Numbered from the stretch's first letter, positions 36,707 through 47,358 are shown. The stretch: DNA of 64,000 nt from Massilia sp. R2A-15 (GCF_030704305.1 NZ_CP131935.1:620001-684000); one strand, 5' to 3'. Notes: generated by a model from the sequence alone, not told the origin. A program made the numbers and translations.

Positions 36707-37456
36707 ATGAAAGTCCTGGTCCCCGTCAAACGTGTGGTCGACTACAACGTCAAGGTCCGCGTCAAATCCGATGGCAGCGGCGTCGATATCGCCAACGTCA
36801 AAATGTCGATGAATCCGTTCGACGAGATCGCGCTTGAAGAAGCGATGCGCCTGAAGGAAGCCGGCAAGGTCACCGAAGTGATCGCAGTGTCGTGCGGCGT
36901 GACGCAGTCCCAGGAAACCCTGCGCACCGGCATGGCGATCGGCGCCGACCGCGCGATCCTGGTCGAGACGACGGCCGAGCTCGAGCCGCTGGCCGTGGCC
37001 AAGCTGCTCAAGGCGGTGGCCGACAAGGAAGCGCCGCAGCTGATCATCCTGGGCAAGCAGGCGATCGACGACGACTCGAACCAGACCGGCCAGATGCTGG
37101 CGGCCCTGCTGGGCTGGCCGCAGGCGACGTTCGCCTCGAAAGTGGTGCTGGAAGAGGGCAAGGTCACGGTCACCCGCGAAGTCGACGGTGGCCTGGAAAC
37201 GCTGGCGCTCACGCTGCCGGCCATCGTCACCACCGACCTGCGCCTGAACGAGCCGCGCTACGTGACGCTGCCGAACATCATGAAGGCGAAGAAGAAGCCG
37301 CTCGACGTGGTCAAGCCGGAAGACCTGGGCGTGGACGTGGCGCCGCGCCTGAAGACGCTCAAGGTCGTCGAGCCGGCCAAGCGCTCGGCCGGCATCAAGG
37401 TGCCTGACGCGGCGACCCTGGTGGCCAAGCTGCGCACCGAAGCCAAAGTTATCTGA
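36707..37456 (+). CDS. etfB: Electron transfer flavoprotein, beta subunit
   Basis: 249 aa. The small subunit of the FAD/AMP heterodimer that takes electrons from acyl-CoA dehydrogenases and passes them to ETF-ubiquinone oxidoreductase. The opening [35 protein letters not shown] and [21 protein letters not shown] are ETF-beta hallmarks. The gene is followed 41 bp later by etfA and then by an acyl-CoA dehydrogenase. Confidence 0.97.
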   Translation: MKVLVPVKRVVDYNVKVRVKSDGSGVDIANVKMSMNPFDEIALEEAMRLKEAGKVTEVIAVSCGVTQSQETLRTGMAIGADRAILVETTAELEPLAVAKLLKAVADKEAPQLIILGKQAIDDDSNQTGQMLAALLGWPQATFASKVVLEEGKVTVTREVDGGLETLALTLPAIVTTDLRLNEPRYVTLPNIMKAKKKPLDVVKPEDLGVDVAPRLKTLKVVEPAKRSAGIKVPDAATLVAKLRTEAKVI

Positions 37457-37497
37457 TCGCGGCCACGCCGTTCGCTCTCACAAGAATAGGAATCATC

Positions 37498-38430
<933 letters not shown>

Positions 38431-38447
38431 GCCACAATCTGTTGGAC

Positions 38448-38552
38448 TGTCGTTCCCGCGCAGGCGGGAACCCATACTGAATATGAGCTGCGCAGGCGGA
38501 TCCGAATCAGCATGGGGGCGGCGCATGCGTCGCCCCTTCGCGGGAACGACGT
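38448..38552. repeat. Type-2 CGTCGT hairpin repeat
   Basis: Outer arms TGTCGTTCCCGCG and CGCGGGAACGACG with inner CCCATACTGA and TCAGCATGGG, and a second inner hairpin. It separates etfA from the acyl-CoA dehydrogenase gene and may attenuate read-through. Confidence 0.83.
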
Positions 38553-38581
38553 TTTTGGATATGCGTATTTAGGAGATCAAG

Positions 38582-40372
38582 GTGAGCTACAAAGCCCCGC
38601 TGAAAGACATGCTGTTCGTGATGAACGAACTGGCCGGACTGTCCACCATCAACAACCTGCCAGGCTGCGAAGACGCCACCGCCGACACGGTCGAGGCGGT
38701 GCTCGAAGAGAACGCGAAATTCTGCGGCAACGTCGTCGCGCCGCTGAACCACTCCAGCGACAAGGAGCCGAGCTTCTGGCACGACGGCGAGGTCACCACC
38801 GCCGGCGGCTTCAAGGAAGCGTTCAAGGGCTTCGGCGAGGCGGGCTGGCAGGGCGTGCAGCATCCGTCCGAATTCGGCGGCCAGGGCTTGCCCAAGCTTG
38901 TCGCCACGCCTTGCATCGAAATGCTCAACGCCTCGTCGATCTCGTTCGCGCTGGTGGCGCTGCTGACCGACGGCGCCATCGAGGCGCTGATGACGGCAGG
39001 CTCCGACGCGCAGAAGGCGACCTACCTCGAGCCGCTGATCTCCGGCAAATGGACCGGCACGATGAACCTCACCGAGCCGCAGGCCGGCTCCGACCTGGCC
39101 GCCGTGCGCACGCGCGCGGTGCCGCAGGACGACGGTACCTACAAGATTTTCGGCACCAAGATCTTCATCACCTACGGCGAGCATGACATGGCCGAGAACA
39201 TCATCCACCTGGTGCTGGCGCGCACCCCGGATGCGCCTCCGGGCGTGAAGGGCATCTCGCTGTTCCTGGTGCCGAAGTTCATGGTCAACGCCGACGGTTC
39301 GCTGGGCGCGCGCAACGACGCGCACTGCGTCTCGATCGAACACAAGCTGGGCATCAAGTCCAGCCCGACCGCTGTGCTGCAGTTCGGCGACCACGGCGGC
39401 GCGATCGGCACGCTGGTCGGCGAAGAGAACCGCGGCCTGGAATACATGTTCATCATGATGAACGCGGCGCGTTTCGCCGTCGGCATGCAGGGCATCGGCC
39501 TGGCCGACCGCGCGTACCAGCAGGCGGTGGCGTTCGCCAAGGACCGCGTGCAGTCGCGCGACCTGGCCGGTTCGGCCGGCCCTGTGTCGATCATCCATCA
39601 CCCGGACGTGCGCCGCATGCTGATGTCGATGCGCGCCCACACCGAGGCGGCGCGCGCGCTGGCCTACGTCGGCGCCGGCATCAGCGACCTGGCGCACCAC
39701 CATCCAGACGCGGATACCCGCAAGGCCAACCTGGCGATCTATGAGTACCTGGTGCCGGTGATCAAAGGCTGGTCGACCGAGATGTCGCAGGACGTCACGC
39801 GCGACGGCGTGCAGGTCCATGGCGGCATGGGCTTCATCGAGGAGACGGGCGCGGCGCAGCACTACCGCGACGCCAAGATCCTCACCATCTACGAAGGCAC
39901 CACCGCGATCCAGGCCAACGACCTGGTGGGCCGCAAGACGGTGCGCGACGGCGGCGCCGTGGCCAAGAGCCTGATCGCCGAAGTGCGCGCGACAGCGGAG
40001 CAACTGCAGCAGACCGGCGGCGGCGACTTCAACGCCATCGCGCGCCAGCTGGACGAGGGCGCCACTGCGCTGGAATCGGTGGTGGAGTTCATGGTCTCCA
40101 CGGTCAAGTCCGACATCAAGGGCGTGTACGCCGGCAGTGTGCCTTACCTGCGCCTGGCCGGCATCGTGCTGGGCGGATGGCAGATGGGCCGCGCGGCGCT
40201 GGTGGCGCGGCAGAAGCTCGATGACGGCGACGGCGATGCGGCCTTCTACAAGGCCAAGATCGCCACCGCGCGCTTTTTCGCCGATCACATCCTGTCGCAG
40301 GCGGCGAGCCTGCGCACGGCGATCGTCGAAGGCAGCGCCGGCGTGCTGGCGCTGGGCGAAGACCAGTTCTGA
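38582..40372 (+). CDS. Acyl-CoA dehydrogenase (long, with C-terminal extension)
   Basis: 596 aa, starting at GTG 38582 with AGGAGA 5-6 bp upstream. It is an FAD enzyme that introduces the alpha-beta double bond in acyl-CoA. Characteristic parts are MNLTEPQAGSDLAAVRT (middle domain), VQVHGGMGFIEETGAAQHYR and ILTIYEGTTAIQANDLVGRK, with an extra C-terminal domain of about 120 residues typical of the larger, FadE-like or PF12806-type family. It is probably oxidised by EtfAB from the upstream genes. Substrate chain length is not predictable. Confidence 0.95.
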   Translation: MSYKAPLKDMLFVMNELAGLSTINNLPGCEDATADTVEAVLEENAKFCGNVVAPLNHSSDKEPSFWHDGEVTTAGGFKEAFKGFGEAGWQGVQHPSEFGGQGLPKLVATPCIEMLNASSISFALVALLTDGAIEALMTAGSDAQKATYLEPLISGKWTGTMNLTEPQAGSDLAAVRTRAVPQDDGTYKIFGTKIFITYGEHDMAENIIHLVLARTPDAPPGVKGISLFLVPKFMVNADGSLGARNDAHCVSIEHKLGIKSSPTAVLQFGDHGGAIGTLVGEENRGLEYMFIMMNAARFAVGMQGIGLADRAYQQAVAFAKDRVQSRDLAGSAGPVSIIHHPDVRRMLMSMRAHTEAARALAYVGAGISDLAHHHPDADTRKANLAIYEYLVPVIKGWSTEMSQDVTRDGVQVHGGMGFIEETGAAQHYRDAKILTIYEGTTAIQANDLVGRKTVRDGGAVAKSLIAEVRATAEQLQQTGGGDFNAIARQLDEGATALESVVEFMVSTVKSDIKGVYAGSVPYLRLAGIVLGGWQMGRAALVARQKLDDGDGDAAFYKAKIATARFFADHILSQAASLRTAIVEGSAGVLALGEDQF

Positions 40373-40390
40373 TACTTGACTAGTCAAGTA

Positions 40391-40420
40391 AAAAAGCAGC
40401 CCGCGCGGCTGCTTTTTTTT
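40391..40420 (+). terminator. Strong terminator after acyl-CoA dehydrogenase
   Basis: Stem AAAAAGCAGCC (40391-40401) and GGCTGCTTTTT (40407-40417) with a 5-base CGCGC loop and a T run; it can work in both directions. Confidence 0.9.
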
Positions 40421-40447
40421 CGGCCACTCGGCCCCTGCGCCGATCGA

Positions 40448-40573
40448 GGGGGCAGACCCGGCGATCGAGGGGTCAGACCCCGGTGTTGCTTTTTTTGGGT
40501 CTGACCCCGTTGTGGGTTGGCGCTGACGAATCCGGGGTCCGACCCTGAAAAGAAGAACCGGGGTCAGACCCCT
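40448..40573. repeat. Cluster of type-3 GGGGTCAGACC repeats
   Basis: At least five short units built from GGGGTCAGACCCC or its partial forms (GGGTCTGACCCC at about 40497, GGGGTCCGACCC at about 40534, GGGGTCAGACCCC at about 40560). With the terminator at 40391 they fill the 326-bp gap between the acyl-CoA dehydrogenase and lipoprotein genes, which contains no gene. Confidence 0.75.
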
Positions 40574-40698
40574 GCTGACAGCGCGGCAAGAAAGTTGTCA
40601 CTATTTTTTTTAGTGCCTGTTACTTTTCGCCAAATTTGGCGGATTAATTTGATGTATCTTATGCGGCGCAACTTATGCCACCAAACAGGAAAACTATT

Positions 40699-42654
40699 GT
40701 GAATCTGGTCACCTTGTCATCGCGCCTGACCGGCGTTTTGTTTTTGGGCGCGCTGCTCGCTTCATGCGGCGGCGGCGGCGGTTCATCGAGCCCGGCTCCG
40801 GTTCCGGTTCAAACGCCGGCCTGCAGCAGCGTCCGTATCGACGCGGACGCCACCATCGCCGCCGGCAAGACGGGCGGCGCGACCGCGCTCGCGTGCAGCG
40901 GCACGCTGGCCGACGTGACCTGGACCCAGGAAAGCGGCCCCGCCGTGACCCTGCTCGCTTCGCGCAGCGCGACGGTCTCGTTCGAGCCTGGCGTGGCCGG
41001 CACCATCCGGCTGCGCGCCGACATGCACCTGGCCGACGGCACCGCCGCCAGCGCCACGACCGACGTCGTCGTGACCGCGCCGGTGGCCGGCAGCTCCCTG
41101 ACCGTGCGCGCCGACCACTCGGTACGCCCGCAAATGGACACCTCGGTGCGCGCCTGGCCGACGCTGGCCAGCGGCGAAACGGTTTCCAGCATCGTCTGGA
41201 CCCAGACCGCGGGCCCGGCGGTGACGATGGATACGACCAACCCGCGGGTGCTGATGTTCAAGTCGCCGGCCACTTCCACCGACACCGTGCTCAAGTTCCG
41301 CGCGGTGCTGACCACCAGCAGCGGGCGCCAGGATGCCGACGACGTGATGGTCGGCGTCGAGACCCAGGCCGCCAAGCCGAACGGCTACATGTTCGACGCC
41401 ACCGAGCGCGTCCATCCGTACCGCTCGACCGGCGTGTACACCAGCGTGCTGACCCGCTGCGTGTATGACATCAGCCTGTTCTACGTCGATTCGAGCCACA
41501 CCAATTTCTGCTCCGCCGCGACCTTGCCGCTGCTGCAGACCGAAGCGGGGCCGGGCGCGGTGCCGAGCGTGGCGCAGATCATGGGCCGCGTGCTGGTGTC
41601 GCACGACTTCCTCGGCGCGAACTTCGAGCAGTTCCTGCTGACCCAGGACCCGTACGGCGACTTCCGCCGCCTGTTCGCCGGCGTGTCGGCGATCGTGCTC
41701 GGCTCGCACGTGCGTCCGAGCTACTACACCTCGGCGACCGGCGCGATCTACCTCGACGCCAACAACTTCTGGCTCACGCCCGAGCAGCGCGACGTGGTCA
41801 CCGAAGTGCCCGACTACCGCCTGGCCTACGCCGACGCGCTCAACTACAGCAGCTTCGGCCGCCTGGTGAAAAACAACGACTACGCGCGGCGCAGCTTCCC
41901 GTCGACTTTGCGCGTCACGCGCGACACGCCGGACCTGATCGTCGACCTCGGCCGCCTGCTGTATCACGAGCTGAGCCACGCCAGCGACTTCTACCCGACC
42001 ACCGACCGCAGCCTGACGCCGGCCCTGTCGATCTACGCCAACGCGGTGCCGCGCATCGCGGCGAAGTCGCTGCCGTCGGACGCGCTCGCGGCCCAGTATC
42101 CGCTGCGCTCGGCCGAGATGAAGGCGCTGGGCCAGGTGCTGTTCCAGGGCGCCACGCCGACCGATGCGCAAAAGGCCTACACCGCGGCCCAGGTCGGCAG
42201 CTTCTTCGGGCCGGATGTCGCGTCGGACGACTACGCCTACTCGATCTACAAGGACAACAATTCGCGCGAAGACCTCGCGATGCTGTTCGAGGAGTTCATG
42301 ATGAGCTACCGGCATGGAATCCAGTACGACATCGCGTTCACCAACGTCTTCAAGGACAACATGACCTTCGACGACGTGATCGTTGCGTGGGGCGAGCGCG
42401 GGCGCATTGCCGAGCCGTCGATCAAGCCGCGCATCAAGCTGGTGGTCGACCGGATTGCGCCGTGGATCGGAGCGGCGGCGGTGGACACGCTGCCGGCGCC
42501 AATCATGATGCGGGTGGGGCAGAGCTGGACGGCCAACCTGGCGATCAGCCCGGCAGGCAATGCGGTGCAGCCGTCGAGCCTGCGGATGGGGGTGACTGGC
42601 AGCGCGCCGCGTGCGGTGCGTGACGATTTGCAGGGCGCCCGCCGGAGCCACTAG
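40699..42654 (+). CDS. Lipoprotein with Ig-like repeats and zincin-like motif
   Basis: 651 aa from the GTG at 40699, favoured by AGGA at 40687; an ATG at 40675 lacks a ribosome site. The N-terminus has a lipobox (LGALLASC with Cys23) followed by a Gly/Ser-rich tether. Residues of about 40-225 look like two Ig/PKD-type domains with repeated WTQ...GPAVT motifs. Residues of about 235-610 form a domain with HELSH at 423-427, matching the HExxH zinc-peptidase pattern, and a downstream acidic stretch (LFEEFMMSYRHG) that may hold the third ligand. It is likely an outer-membrane-anchored peptidase of unrecognised family. Confidence 0.78.
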   Translation: MNLVTLSSRLTGVLFLGALLASCGGGGGSSSPAPVPVQTPACSSVRIDADATIAAGKTGGATALACSGTLADVTWTQESGPAVTLLASRSATVSFEPGVAGTIRLRADMHLADGTAASATTDVVVTAPVAGSSLTVRADHSVRPQMDTSVRAWPTLASGETVSSIVWTQTAGPAVTMDTTNPRVLMFKSPATSTDTVLKFRAVLTTSSGRQDADDVMVGVETQAAKPNGYMFDATERVHPYRSTGVYTSVLTRCVYDISLFYVDSSHTNFCSAATLPLLQTEAGPGAVPSVAQIMGRVLVSHDFLGANFEQFLLTQDPYGDFRRLFAGVSAIVLGSHVRPSYYTSATGAIYLDANNFWLTPEQRDVVTEVPDYRLAYADALNYSSFGRLVKNNDYARRSFPSTLRVTRDTPDLIVDLGRLLYHELSHASDFYPTTDRSLTPALSIYANAVPRIAAKSLPSDALAAQYPLRSAEMKALGQVLFQGATPTDAQKAYTAAQVGSFFGPDVASDDYAYSIYKDNNSREDLAMLFEEFMMSYRHGIQYDIAFTNVFKDNMTFDDVIVAWGERGRIAEPSIKPRIKLVVDRIAPWIGAAAVDTLPAPIMMRVGQSWTANLAISPAGNAVQPSSLRMGVTGSAPRAVRDDLQGARRSH

Positions 42655-42666
42655 AGGTTGGGCAGC

Positions 42667-42744
42667 GGGGTCTGGTCCTGCGGACCCGCCCCCGCTACCG
42701 CAGACGCCAGCACATCGGGGTCAGGTCCTGCGCGACCTGACCCC
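42667..42744. repeat. Pair of type-1 palindromes
   Basis: Copies at 42667-42693 (GGGGTCTGGTCC start, CGCCCCC end) and 42717-42744 (GGGGTCAGGTCC start, GACCTGACCCC end), between convergent genes. Confidence 0.78.
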
Positions 42745-42764
42745 ATTTTATTTGCGCCAGCGAA

Positions 42765-43181
42765 TCAGCCGTAGGCCCCGCCGGTGTACAGCAAGTCGAA
42801 CAGGCGCGCCATGGTGGCAATCACCACCGTAGCGCCCACCAGCAGGGTCGCGACCAATCCCAGCGCCAGCAGCGGCCCCGAGTCCGACGCTCGTCCGCTG
42901 CCGCCGTTGTAGCGCGCATCGAATTTCTCGTCCGGCATCACCCCGATCACCAGCGCCTCGATGAAGCCCGCAATCGCCGACACGGTCAGCGGCAGCAGCT
43001 TCCAGAAGACGTTCGCCCCGGGCGCCGCCGCCATCAGCGCCAGCGTGCCCGCCACGCCCGCGTAGTGTGCCAGCGCCAGGCGGTCGCCGGCGCCACGCAG
43101 GTAGATCCGGTGGATCCCGGCCGCGCCGCCCAGCAGCGCCGTCCAGGTCGCGAAAGTCTTGTTCTTGTGCGTTGCACTCAT
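42765..43181 (-). CDS. Small TM2-like membrane protein
   Basis: 138 aa from the ATG at 43181; a longer frame begins at a TTG at 43226. A short polar N-terminus (SATHKNKTF) leads into a TM2-domain-like pair of helices (TWTALLGGAAGIHRIYLRG, where a Gly-Gly...His-Arg-Tyr-Leu pattern recalls TM2 proteins). Two or three more hydrophobic segments follow. The function is unknown. Confidence 0.72.
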   Translation of the reverse strand: MSATHKNKTFATWTALLGGAAGIHRIYLRGAGDRLALAHYAGVAGTLALMAAAPGANVFWKLLPLTVSAIAGFIEALVIGVMPDEKFDARYNGGSGRASDSGPLLALGLVATLLVGATVVIATMARLFDLLYTGGAYG

Positions 43182-43335
43182 GAATTGATGCCAGCCATTA
43201 TCAGGAAAGCACGCAGTATCGTCCAAAAAGCCGCACCCGGCAGCCTTTTTTGGGAATAGGCTTTGCCGAAGAGGCCATAAATCGGCGATAATGCTCGACT
43301 TCGGCCCGAATTGCGCGCCCTGTAATCATTACCGC

Positions 43336-43365
43336 TTGCTGCTGTGCGGCATTGCGCGCTATAAT
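43336..43365 (+). promoter_or_regulatory. Candidate promoter of rpsP operon
   Basis: TATAAT at 43360-43365 with TTGCTG at 43336-43341 (18-bp spacing), about 41 bp before the rpsP ATG. The -10 is perfect; the -35 matches at three positions. Confidence 0.55.
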
Positions 43366-43406
43366 TGTCGGCTTTTTCCGCCCAGCATAACTTTTTGGAT
43401 TTAATT

Positions 43407-43658
43407 ATGGTCGTTATTCGTTTAGCTCGTGGAGGCGCCAAGAAGCGCCCGTTCTTCAACATCGTTGCAACGGACTCGCGCAATCGCCGCGACGGCCGCT
43501 TCATCGAGCGCATCGGTTTCTACAACCCGATGGCAGCTGGTGGCGAAGTCGGCCTGCGTATCACCGCAGACCGTCTGGCTTACTGGCAAGGCGTTGGCGC
43601 ACAACTGTCGCCAACCGTTGCACGCCTGGTGGCTTCGCAGCCAGCAGTAGCAGCGTAA
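43407..43658 (+). CDS. rpsP: 30S ribosomal protein bS16
   Basis: 83 aa from the ATG at 43407. [20 protein letters not shown] and [14 protein letters not shown] are the standard S16 sequence. It is the first gene of the conserved rpsP-rimM-trmD-rplS operon. Confidence 0.97.
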   Translation: MVVIRLARGGAKKRPFFNIVATDSRNRRDGRFIERIGFYNPMAAGGEVGLRITADRLAYWQGVGAQLSPTVARLVASQPAVAA

Positions 43659-43674
43659 TTTTGCTAGGCCAGGT

Positions 43675-44208
43675 TTGACCGAGCAGCAAATCCCCGACGA
43701 CCTGGTTCAAGTCGGGTACGTGTCGGGCGCCTACGGCGTCACCGGGTCGATTCGGGTCACCCCGTTTTCGGCCGACGCCGACGCGCTGCTGAACGTGAAA
43801 ACCTGGTGGCTGGATAAACCCGGCCAGCATGCCGTTTCGGTACGGACGGCAAAACTGCACGGCGGCGACGTCGTGGCCCAGTTGGTTGGTGTGGTGGGGC
43901 GGGATGCCTCCGAGGCGCTGAAAGGCGCCGCAGTGACGATCCCGCGCAGCCAGTTCCCCGAACTGCCGGCCGATGAATTCTACTGGTCCGACCTGATCGG
44001 GCTGGATGTCGTTAACCTCGCGGGCGAAGCGCTCGGCCAGGTGAACGACATGATGGACAATGGCGTGCAATCGATCCTGCGCATTACGCCGGTCGCGCAA
44101 GAGGGTGTGAAAGCGCCCGAACGCCTGATCCCGTATGTCGACCAATACGTCAGGCAGGTTGACCTTGCAGGCAAAAAAATTACTGTGGACTGGGGCCTGG
44201 ATTATTAA
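43675..44208 (+). CDS. rimM: Ribosome maturation factor RimM
   Basis: 177 aa starting at TTG 43675, 16 bp after rpsP. The RimM N-terminal domain opens with VQVGYVSGAYGVTGSIRVTP. The C-terminal PRC-barrel domain carries EFYWSDLIGLDVVN, GEALGQVNDMMDNG and LIPYVDQYVRQVDLAGKKI. It assists 30S assembly by binding S19. The start codon is unusual, but no better one is present. Confidence 0.93.
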   Translation: MTEQQIPDDLVQVGYVSGAYGVTGSIRVTPFSADADALLNVKTWWLDKPGQHAVSVRTAKLHGGDVVAQLVGVVGRDASEALKGAAVTIPRSQFPELPADEFYWSDLIGLDVVNLAGEALGQVNDMMDNGVQSILRITPVAQEGVKAPERLIPYVDQYVRQVDLAGKKITVDWGLDY

Positions 44209-44246
44209 GGGCCAGTGGACGAAGCGAATCATGAAGGGAAAACGCG

Positions 44247-44993
44247 ATGCAATTTGACGTCGTGAGCTTGTTTCCCGAGATGTTCGCCGCGTTGACGCAG
44301 TCGGGTGTGACCCGCCGCGCCTTCGAGCAGCAGCGCTGGGGCCTGTCGCTGTGGAATCCGCGCGATTTCACCACCGACAATCACCGCACCGTGGACGACC
44401 GCCCGTACGGCGGCGGTCCCGGCATGGTGATGCTGGCGAAGCCGCTCGAAGCGGCGATCGCCGCGGCGAAGGAGCGCCAGGTCGCACTGGGCCTTGCCGC
44501 GCCGCGCGTGGTGTTCATGTCGCCGCAAGGCCGGCCGCTGACGCACGAGCGGGTGATGCAGTTGAAGGACGAGCCGGGCCTGGTGGTGCTGTGCGGACGC
44601 TACGAAGCGGTCGACCAGCGCCTGCTGGACCGGGTAGTCGATGAAGAAATCAGCCTCGGCGATTTCGTGCTGTCCGGCGGCGAACTGCCGGCGATGGCGC
44701 TGATGGATGCGGTGGTGCGGCAGTTGCCGGGCGTGCTGGGCGACGACGCTTCGGCGGTCGAAGACAGTTTCGTCAACGGCCTGCTCGATTCGCCGCATTA
44801 CACGCGCCCCGAGACGTACGAAGGCGTCAGCGTGCCGCCGGTCCTGATGGGTGGCAACCACGCCGAGATCGTCAAGTGGCGGCGCCAGAAGATGTTAGAG
44901 GCGACCGCGCGCAAGCGGCCAGACTTATTGGCCAGGGCGCGCGAAGCCGGCATCCTGACGAAAGCCGACGAAAAGTTTTTGGCAGGTTTATAA
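44247..44993 (+). CDS. trmD: tRNA (guanine-N1)-methyltransferase
   Basis: 248 aa. It methylates G37 of tRNAs with a G36 neighbour, protecting against +1 frameshifts. The knotted SPOUT fold is indicated by [53 protein letters not shown] and the loop [20 protein letters not shown]. The length and ending ([14 protein letters not shown]) are standard. Third gene of the rpsP operon. Confidence 0.98.
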   Translation: MQFDVVSLFPEMFAALTQSGVTRRAFEQQRWGLSLWNPRDFTTDNHRTVDDRPYGGGPGMVMLAKPLEAAIAAAKERQVALGLAAPRVVFMSPQGRPLTHERVMQLKDEPGLVVLCGRYEAVDQRLLDRVVDEEISLGDFVLSGGELPAMALMDAVVRQLPGVLGDDASAVEDSFVNGLLDSPHYTRPETYEGVSVPPVLMGGNHAEIVKWRRQKMLEATARKRPDLLARAREAGILTKADEKFLAGL

Positions 44994-45095
44994 AAACCTG
45001 TTGCAGCACCCGGCGGGCATGTTGCCCGTCCGTTTCAACCCCATCCTCTACCGGGCACCAAGCAGCGCCGGCATGATGGTAATAGGAGTCATAAA

Positions 45096-45482
45096 ATGAA
45101 TCTGATTCAAACTCTCGAGCAAGAAGAAATTGCCCGTCTCGGCAAGACTATTCCTGACTTTGCACCAGGCGACACCGTTGTCGTCAACGTCAACGTAGTC
45201 GAAGGCACCCGCAAGCGCGCCCAGGCATACGAAGGCGTGGTCATCTCGCGTCGTAACCGTGGCCTGAACTCGAACTTCATCGTTCGCAAGATCTCGTCCG
45301 GCGAAGGCGTCGAGCGTACGTTCCAGCTGTACTCCCCGCTGATCGCTTCGATCGAAGTCAAGCGTCGCGGTGACGTCCGTCGCGCCAAGCTGTACTACCT
45401 GCGTGAGCGTTCGGGCAAGTCGGCACGTATCAAAGAGAAGCTGCCACAGCGTAAAGTTGCAACTCCAGCCGCTGCCAAGTAA
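45096..45482 (+). CDS. rplS: 50S ribosomal protein bL19
   Basis: 128 aa. [40 protein letters not shown] and [21 protein letters not shown] segments are L19 hallmarks. It ends the ribosomal operon with a terminator 49 bp further on. Confidence 0.97.
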   Translation: MNLIQTLEQEEIARLGKTIPDFAPGDTVVVNVNVVEGTRKRAQAYEGVVISRRNRGLNSNFIVRKISSGEGVERTFQLYSPLIASIEVKRRGDVRRAKLYYLRERSGKSARIKEKLPQRKVATPAAAK

Positions 45483-45530
45483 TAATAGCGTCTGCGTTGT
45501 GAACGAAAGGGTGCCTCCGGGCGCCTGGAA

Positions 45531-45556
45531 AAGGCATCCAACCGGATGCCTTTTTT
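45531..45556 (+). terminator. Terminator of rpsP operon
   Basis: Stem AAGGCATCC (45531-45539) and GGATGCCTT (45544-45552) with a 4-base loop and T run. It lies immediately before the next gene's TTG start at 45580, so some read-through may feed it. Confidence 0.88.
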
Positions 45557-45579
45557 GTTTTTTGCTGGAGGAAACGCGC

Positions 45580-46242
45580 TTGCCCAAGCTTCCATTCGAT
45601 CCCGAGCAGTTACCGATAGACAGCATCGCCGGCGAAGACCCGGTTGATCCTGCGCGCCTGACCGCGGACTGGCTGCGCAGCCACTTCGCCGCGCCGCCGG
45701 AATGGGAGCCGGAGGCGCTGGACGAGTCGGTCGGGCGCCGGCCGGTGATGATCCCGGCGGCCGTGCTGATCCCGCTGGTGGCGCGTCCCGAGGGGCTGAC
45801 CATGCTGCTGACCCAGCGCACCGCCCACTTGAGCAATCACGCCGGCCAGATCAGCTTTCCGGGCGGGCGCGCCGAGGACAGCGACGCCTCGCCGCTCGAG
45901 ACCGCGCTGCGCGAGGCGCAGGAAGAGATCGGCCTCGACCCGCGCCACGTCGAAATCATCGGCACGCTGCCCGACTACCTGACCGGCACCGGCTACCACG
46001 TGGTCCCGGTGGTGGGGCTGCTGACGCCGCCGTTCGAGCTGGCGGCCGACCACAACGAAGTGGCCGAGATTTTCGAAGTCCCGCTGGCGCACCTGATGAA
46101 CGGCGCGCACCACCAGCGCCTGTCGATCGACCTGCCGGCGGGCGGGCGGCGCAGCTTCTACGCAATGCCGTACGAGCGTTACTTCATCTGGGGCGCGACG
46201 GCGGGCATGCTGCGCAACCTGTTCCATTTCCTGCGCGCGTGA
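45580..46242 (+). CDS. CoA pyrophosphatase (Nudix hydrolase)
   Basis: 220 aa from the TTG at 45580, chosen because GGAGGAAA lies 6-7 bp upstream; longer readings begin inside rplS. It has the UPF0035 motif LLTQRTAHLSNHAGQISFPG (about 76-95) followed by a Nudix box (GGRAEDSDASPL then REAQEEIGL, about 95-119) that binds Mg2+. Such enzymes cleave CoA to phosphopantetheine and 3',5'-ADP. The gene lies directly downstream of the rplS terminator and may be weakly co-expressed. Confidence 0.92.
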   Translation: MPKLPFDPEQLPIDSIAGEDPVDPARLTADWLRSHFAAPPEWEPEALDESVGRRPVMIPAAVLIPLVARPEGLTMLLTQRTAHLSNHAGQISFPGGRAEDSDASPLETALREAQEEIGLDPRHVEIIGTLPDYLTGTGYHVVPVVGLLTPPFELAADHNEVAEIFEVPLAHLMNGAHHQRLSIDLPAGGRRSFYAMPYERYFIWGATAGMLRNLFHFLRA

Positions 46243-46335
46243 AGAGTGGCGCTGGCCAATTAGTTTGATTCTGCCGATGCTCTGCGCTATCGTAGCGGGG
46301 CTGGACAGTATTGCTACATTTCACAAAGGACGTTC

Positions 46336-47295
46336 ATGACTTTTCTCTCCATTCTGTGCGCGTTGCTGATCGAGCAACTCAAGCCTTTGCGCGCGGATAA
46401 CATGATTTACGCCGAGATCAAAAGTTTCGCAATGCGCATGGAAGGCTGGTTCAACGCAGGCAATCCTTCCGACGGCCGGCTGGGCTGGTTCCTGATGATG
46501 GCCGCGCTGATGGCGCCGACCGCCCTGATCTACTGGGGCCTGCTGCACTTCAACGTGTTCGCCGCCTTCGCCTGGAACGTCCTGATCGTCTACCTGACCC
46601 TGGGCTTTCGCCACTACAGCCACTATTTCACGTCGATCCAGATGGCGCTCAACGCCGGCGACGAACCGGCCGCGCGCGCGCTGCTGGCCGAATGGACCAG
46701 GATCGACACGGTCGGCATGGAGCCCACCGAGATCGCCCGCATCGCCGTCGAAAAGTCGCTGGTGACCACGCACCGCAACGTGTTCGGCGTGTTTTTCTGG
46801 TTCCTGATGCCGCTGGGCCCCGCCTGCGCCGTGATGTACAGGGTGGCCGAATACCTGGCGCGCGCGTGGAACGAGCCCGAGCACATGCGCAACGAAGCAT
46901 TCGGCCAGTTCGCCGCGCGCGCCTTCTACTGGATCGACTGGCTGCCGGTGCGCCTGACGGCGGTGGCGTTTGCCGTGGTCGGCAACTTCGAGGACGCGAT
47001 CTACGCCTGGCGCAACTTCGCCCACCGCTGGGCCGACGAAGCCAAGGGCATCATCCTGACCGCCGGCGGCGGCGCGATGGGCGTGCGCCTCGGCACGCCG
47101 GAAGAAAACGCTTCCGGCGTGGCCTTGCCGATCGACGCGGCCACGGTGGACTCGATGGATACCGAAGCCGAAGTGCTGCCTGGCGTCGAGCCGAATGTGC
47201 GCGCTTTGCAGAGCACGGTGGGGCTGGTGTGGCGCGCCTTGCTGTTGTGGATGATGTTACTGTTGTTGTTATCCGGCGCTGTCTGGCTGGGCTAG
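46336..47295 (+). CDS. CobD/CbiB-family membrane protein
   Basis: 319 aa with a CobD/CbiB-like opening (ILCALLIEQLKPLRADN) and several hydrophobic helices, including a very hydrophobic C-terminus (ALLLWMMLLLLLSGAVWL). True CobD attaches aminopropanol to adenosylcobyrate. This divergent group is found in betaproteobacteria without a cobalamin operon nearby, and its substrate is unclear. The length matches the family. A 93-bp gap separates it from the Nudix gene, and a TATAAT at 47353-47358 follows its end as the likely promoter of the next gene. Confidence 0.85.
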   Translation: MTFLSILCALLIEQLKPLRADNMIYAEIKSFAMRMEGWFNAGNPSDGRLGWFLMMAALMAPTALIYWGLLHFNVFAAFAWNVLIVYLTLGFRHYSHYFTSIQMALNAGDEPAARALLAEWTRIDTVGMEPTEIARIAVEKSLVTTHRNVFGVFFWFLMPLGPACAVMYRVAEYLARAWNEPEHMRNEAFGQFAARAFYWIDWLPVRLTAVAFAVVGNFEDAIYAWRNFAHRWADEAKGIILTAGGGAMGVRLGTPEENASGVALPIDAATVDSMDTEAEVLPGVEPNVRALQSTVGLVWRALLLWMMLLLLLSGAVWLG

Positions 47296-47352
47296 GCCAC
47301 CGTACGGCGCAGGGCGGGGCGCCAAAGTTCGGACTTCAAGTCTTCTATAAGA

Positions 47353-47358
47353 TATAAT
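47353..47358 (+). promoter_or_regulatory. Candidate -10 of DUF3579 gene
   Basis: A perfect TATAAT in an AT-rich patch, 69 bp before the DUF3579 ATG. The best upstream -35 (TTCGGA at 47328) is weak and at 19-bp spacing. Confidence 0.45.

Noticed and set aside
40675..40698. Upstream ATG start for the lipoprotein
   Set aside because: It lacks a ribosome site, whereas the GTG at 40699 has AGGA at usable spacing; either start leaves the lipobox intact.
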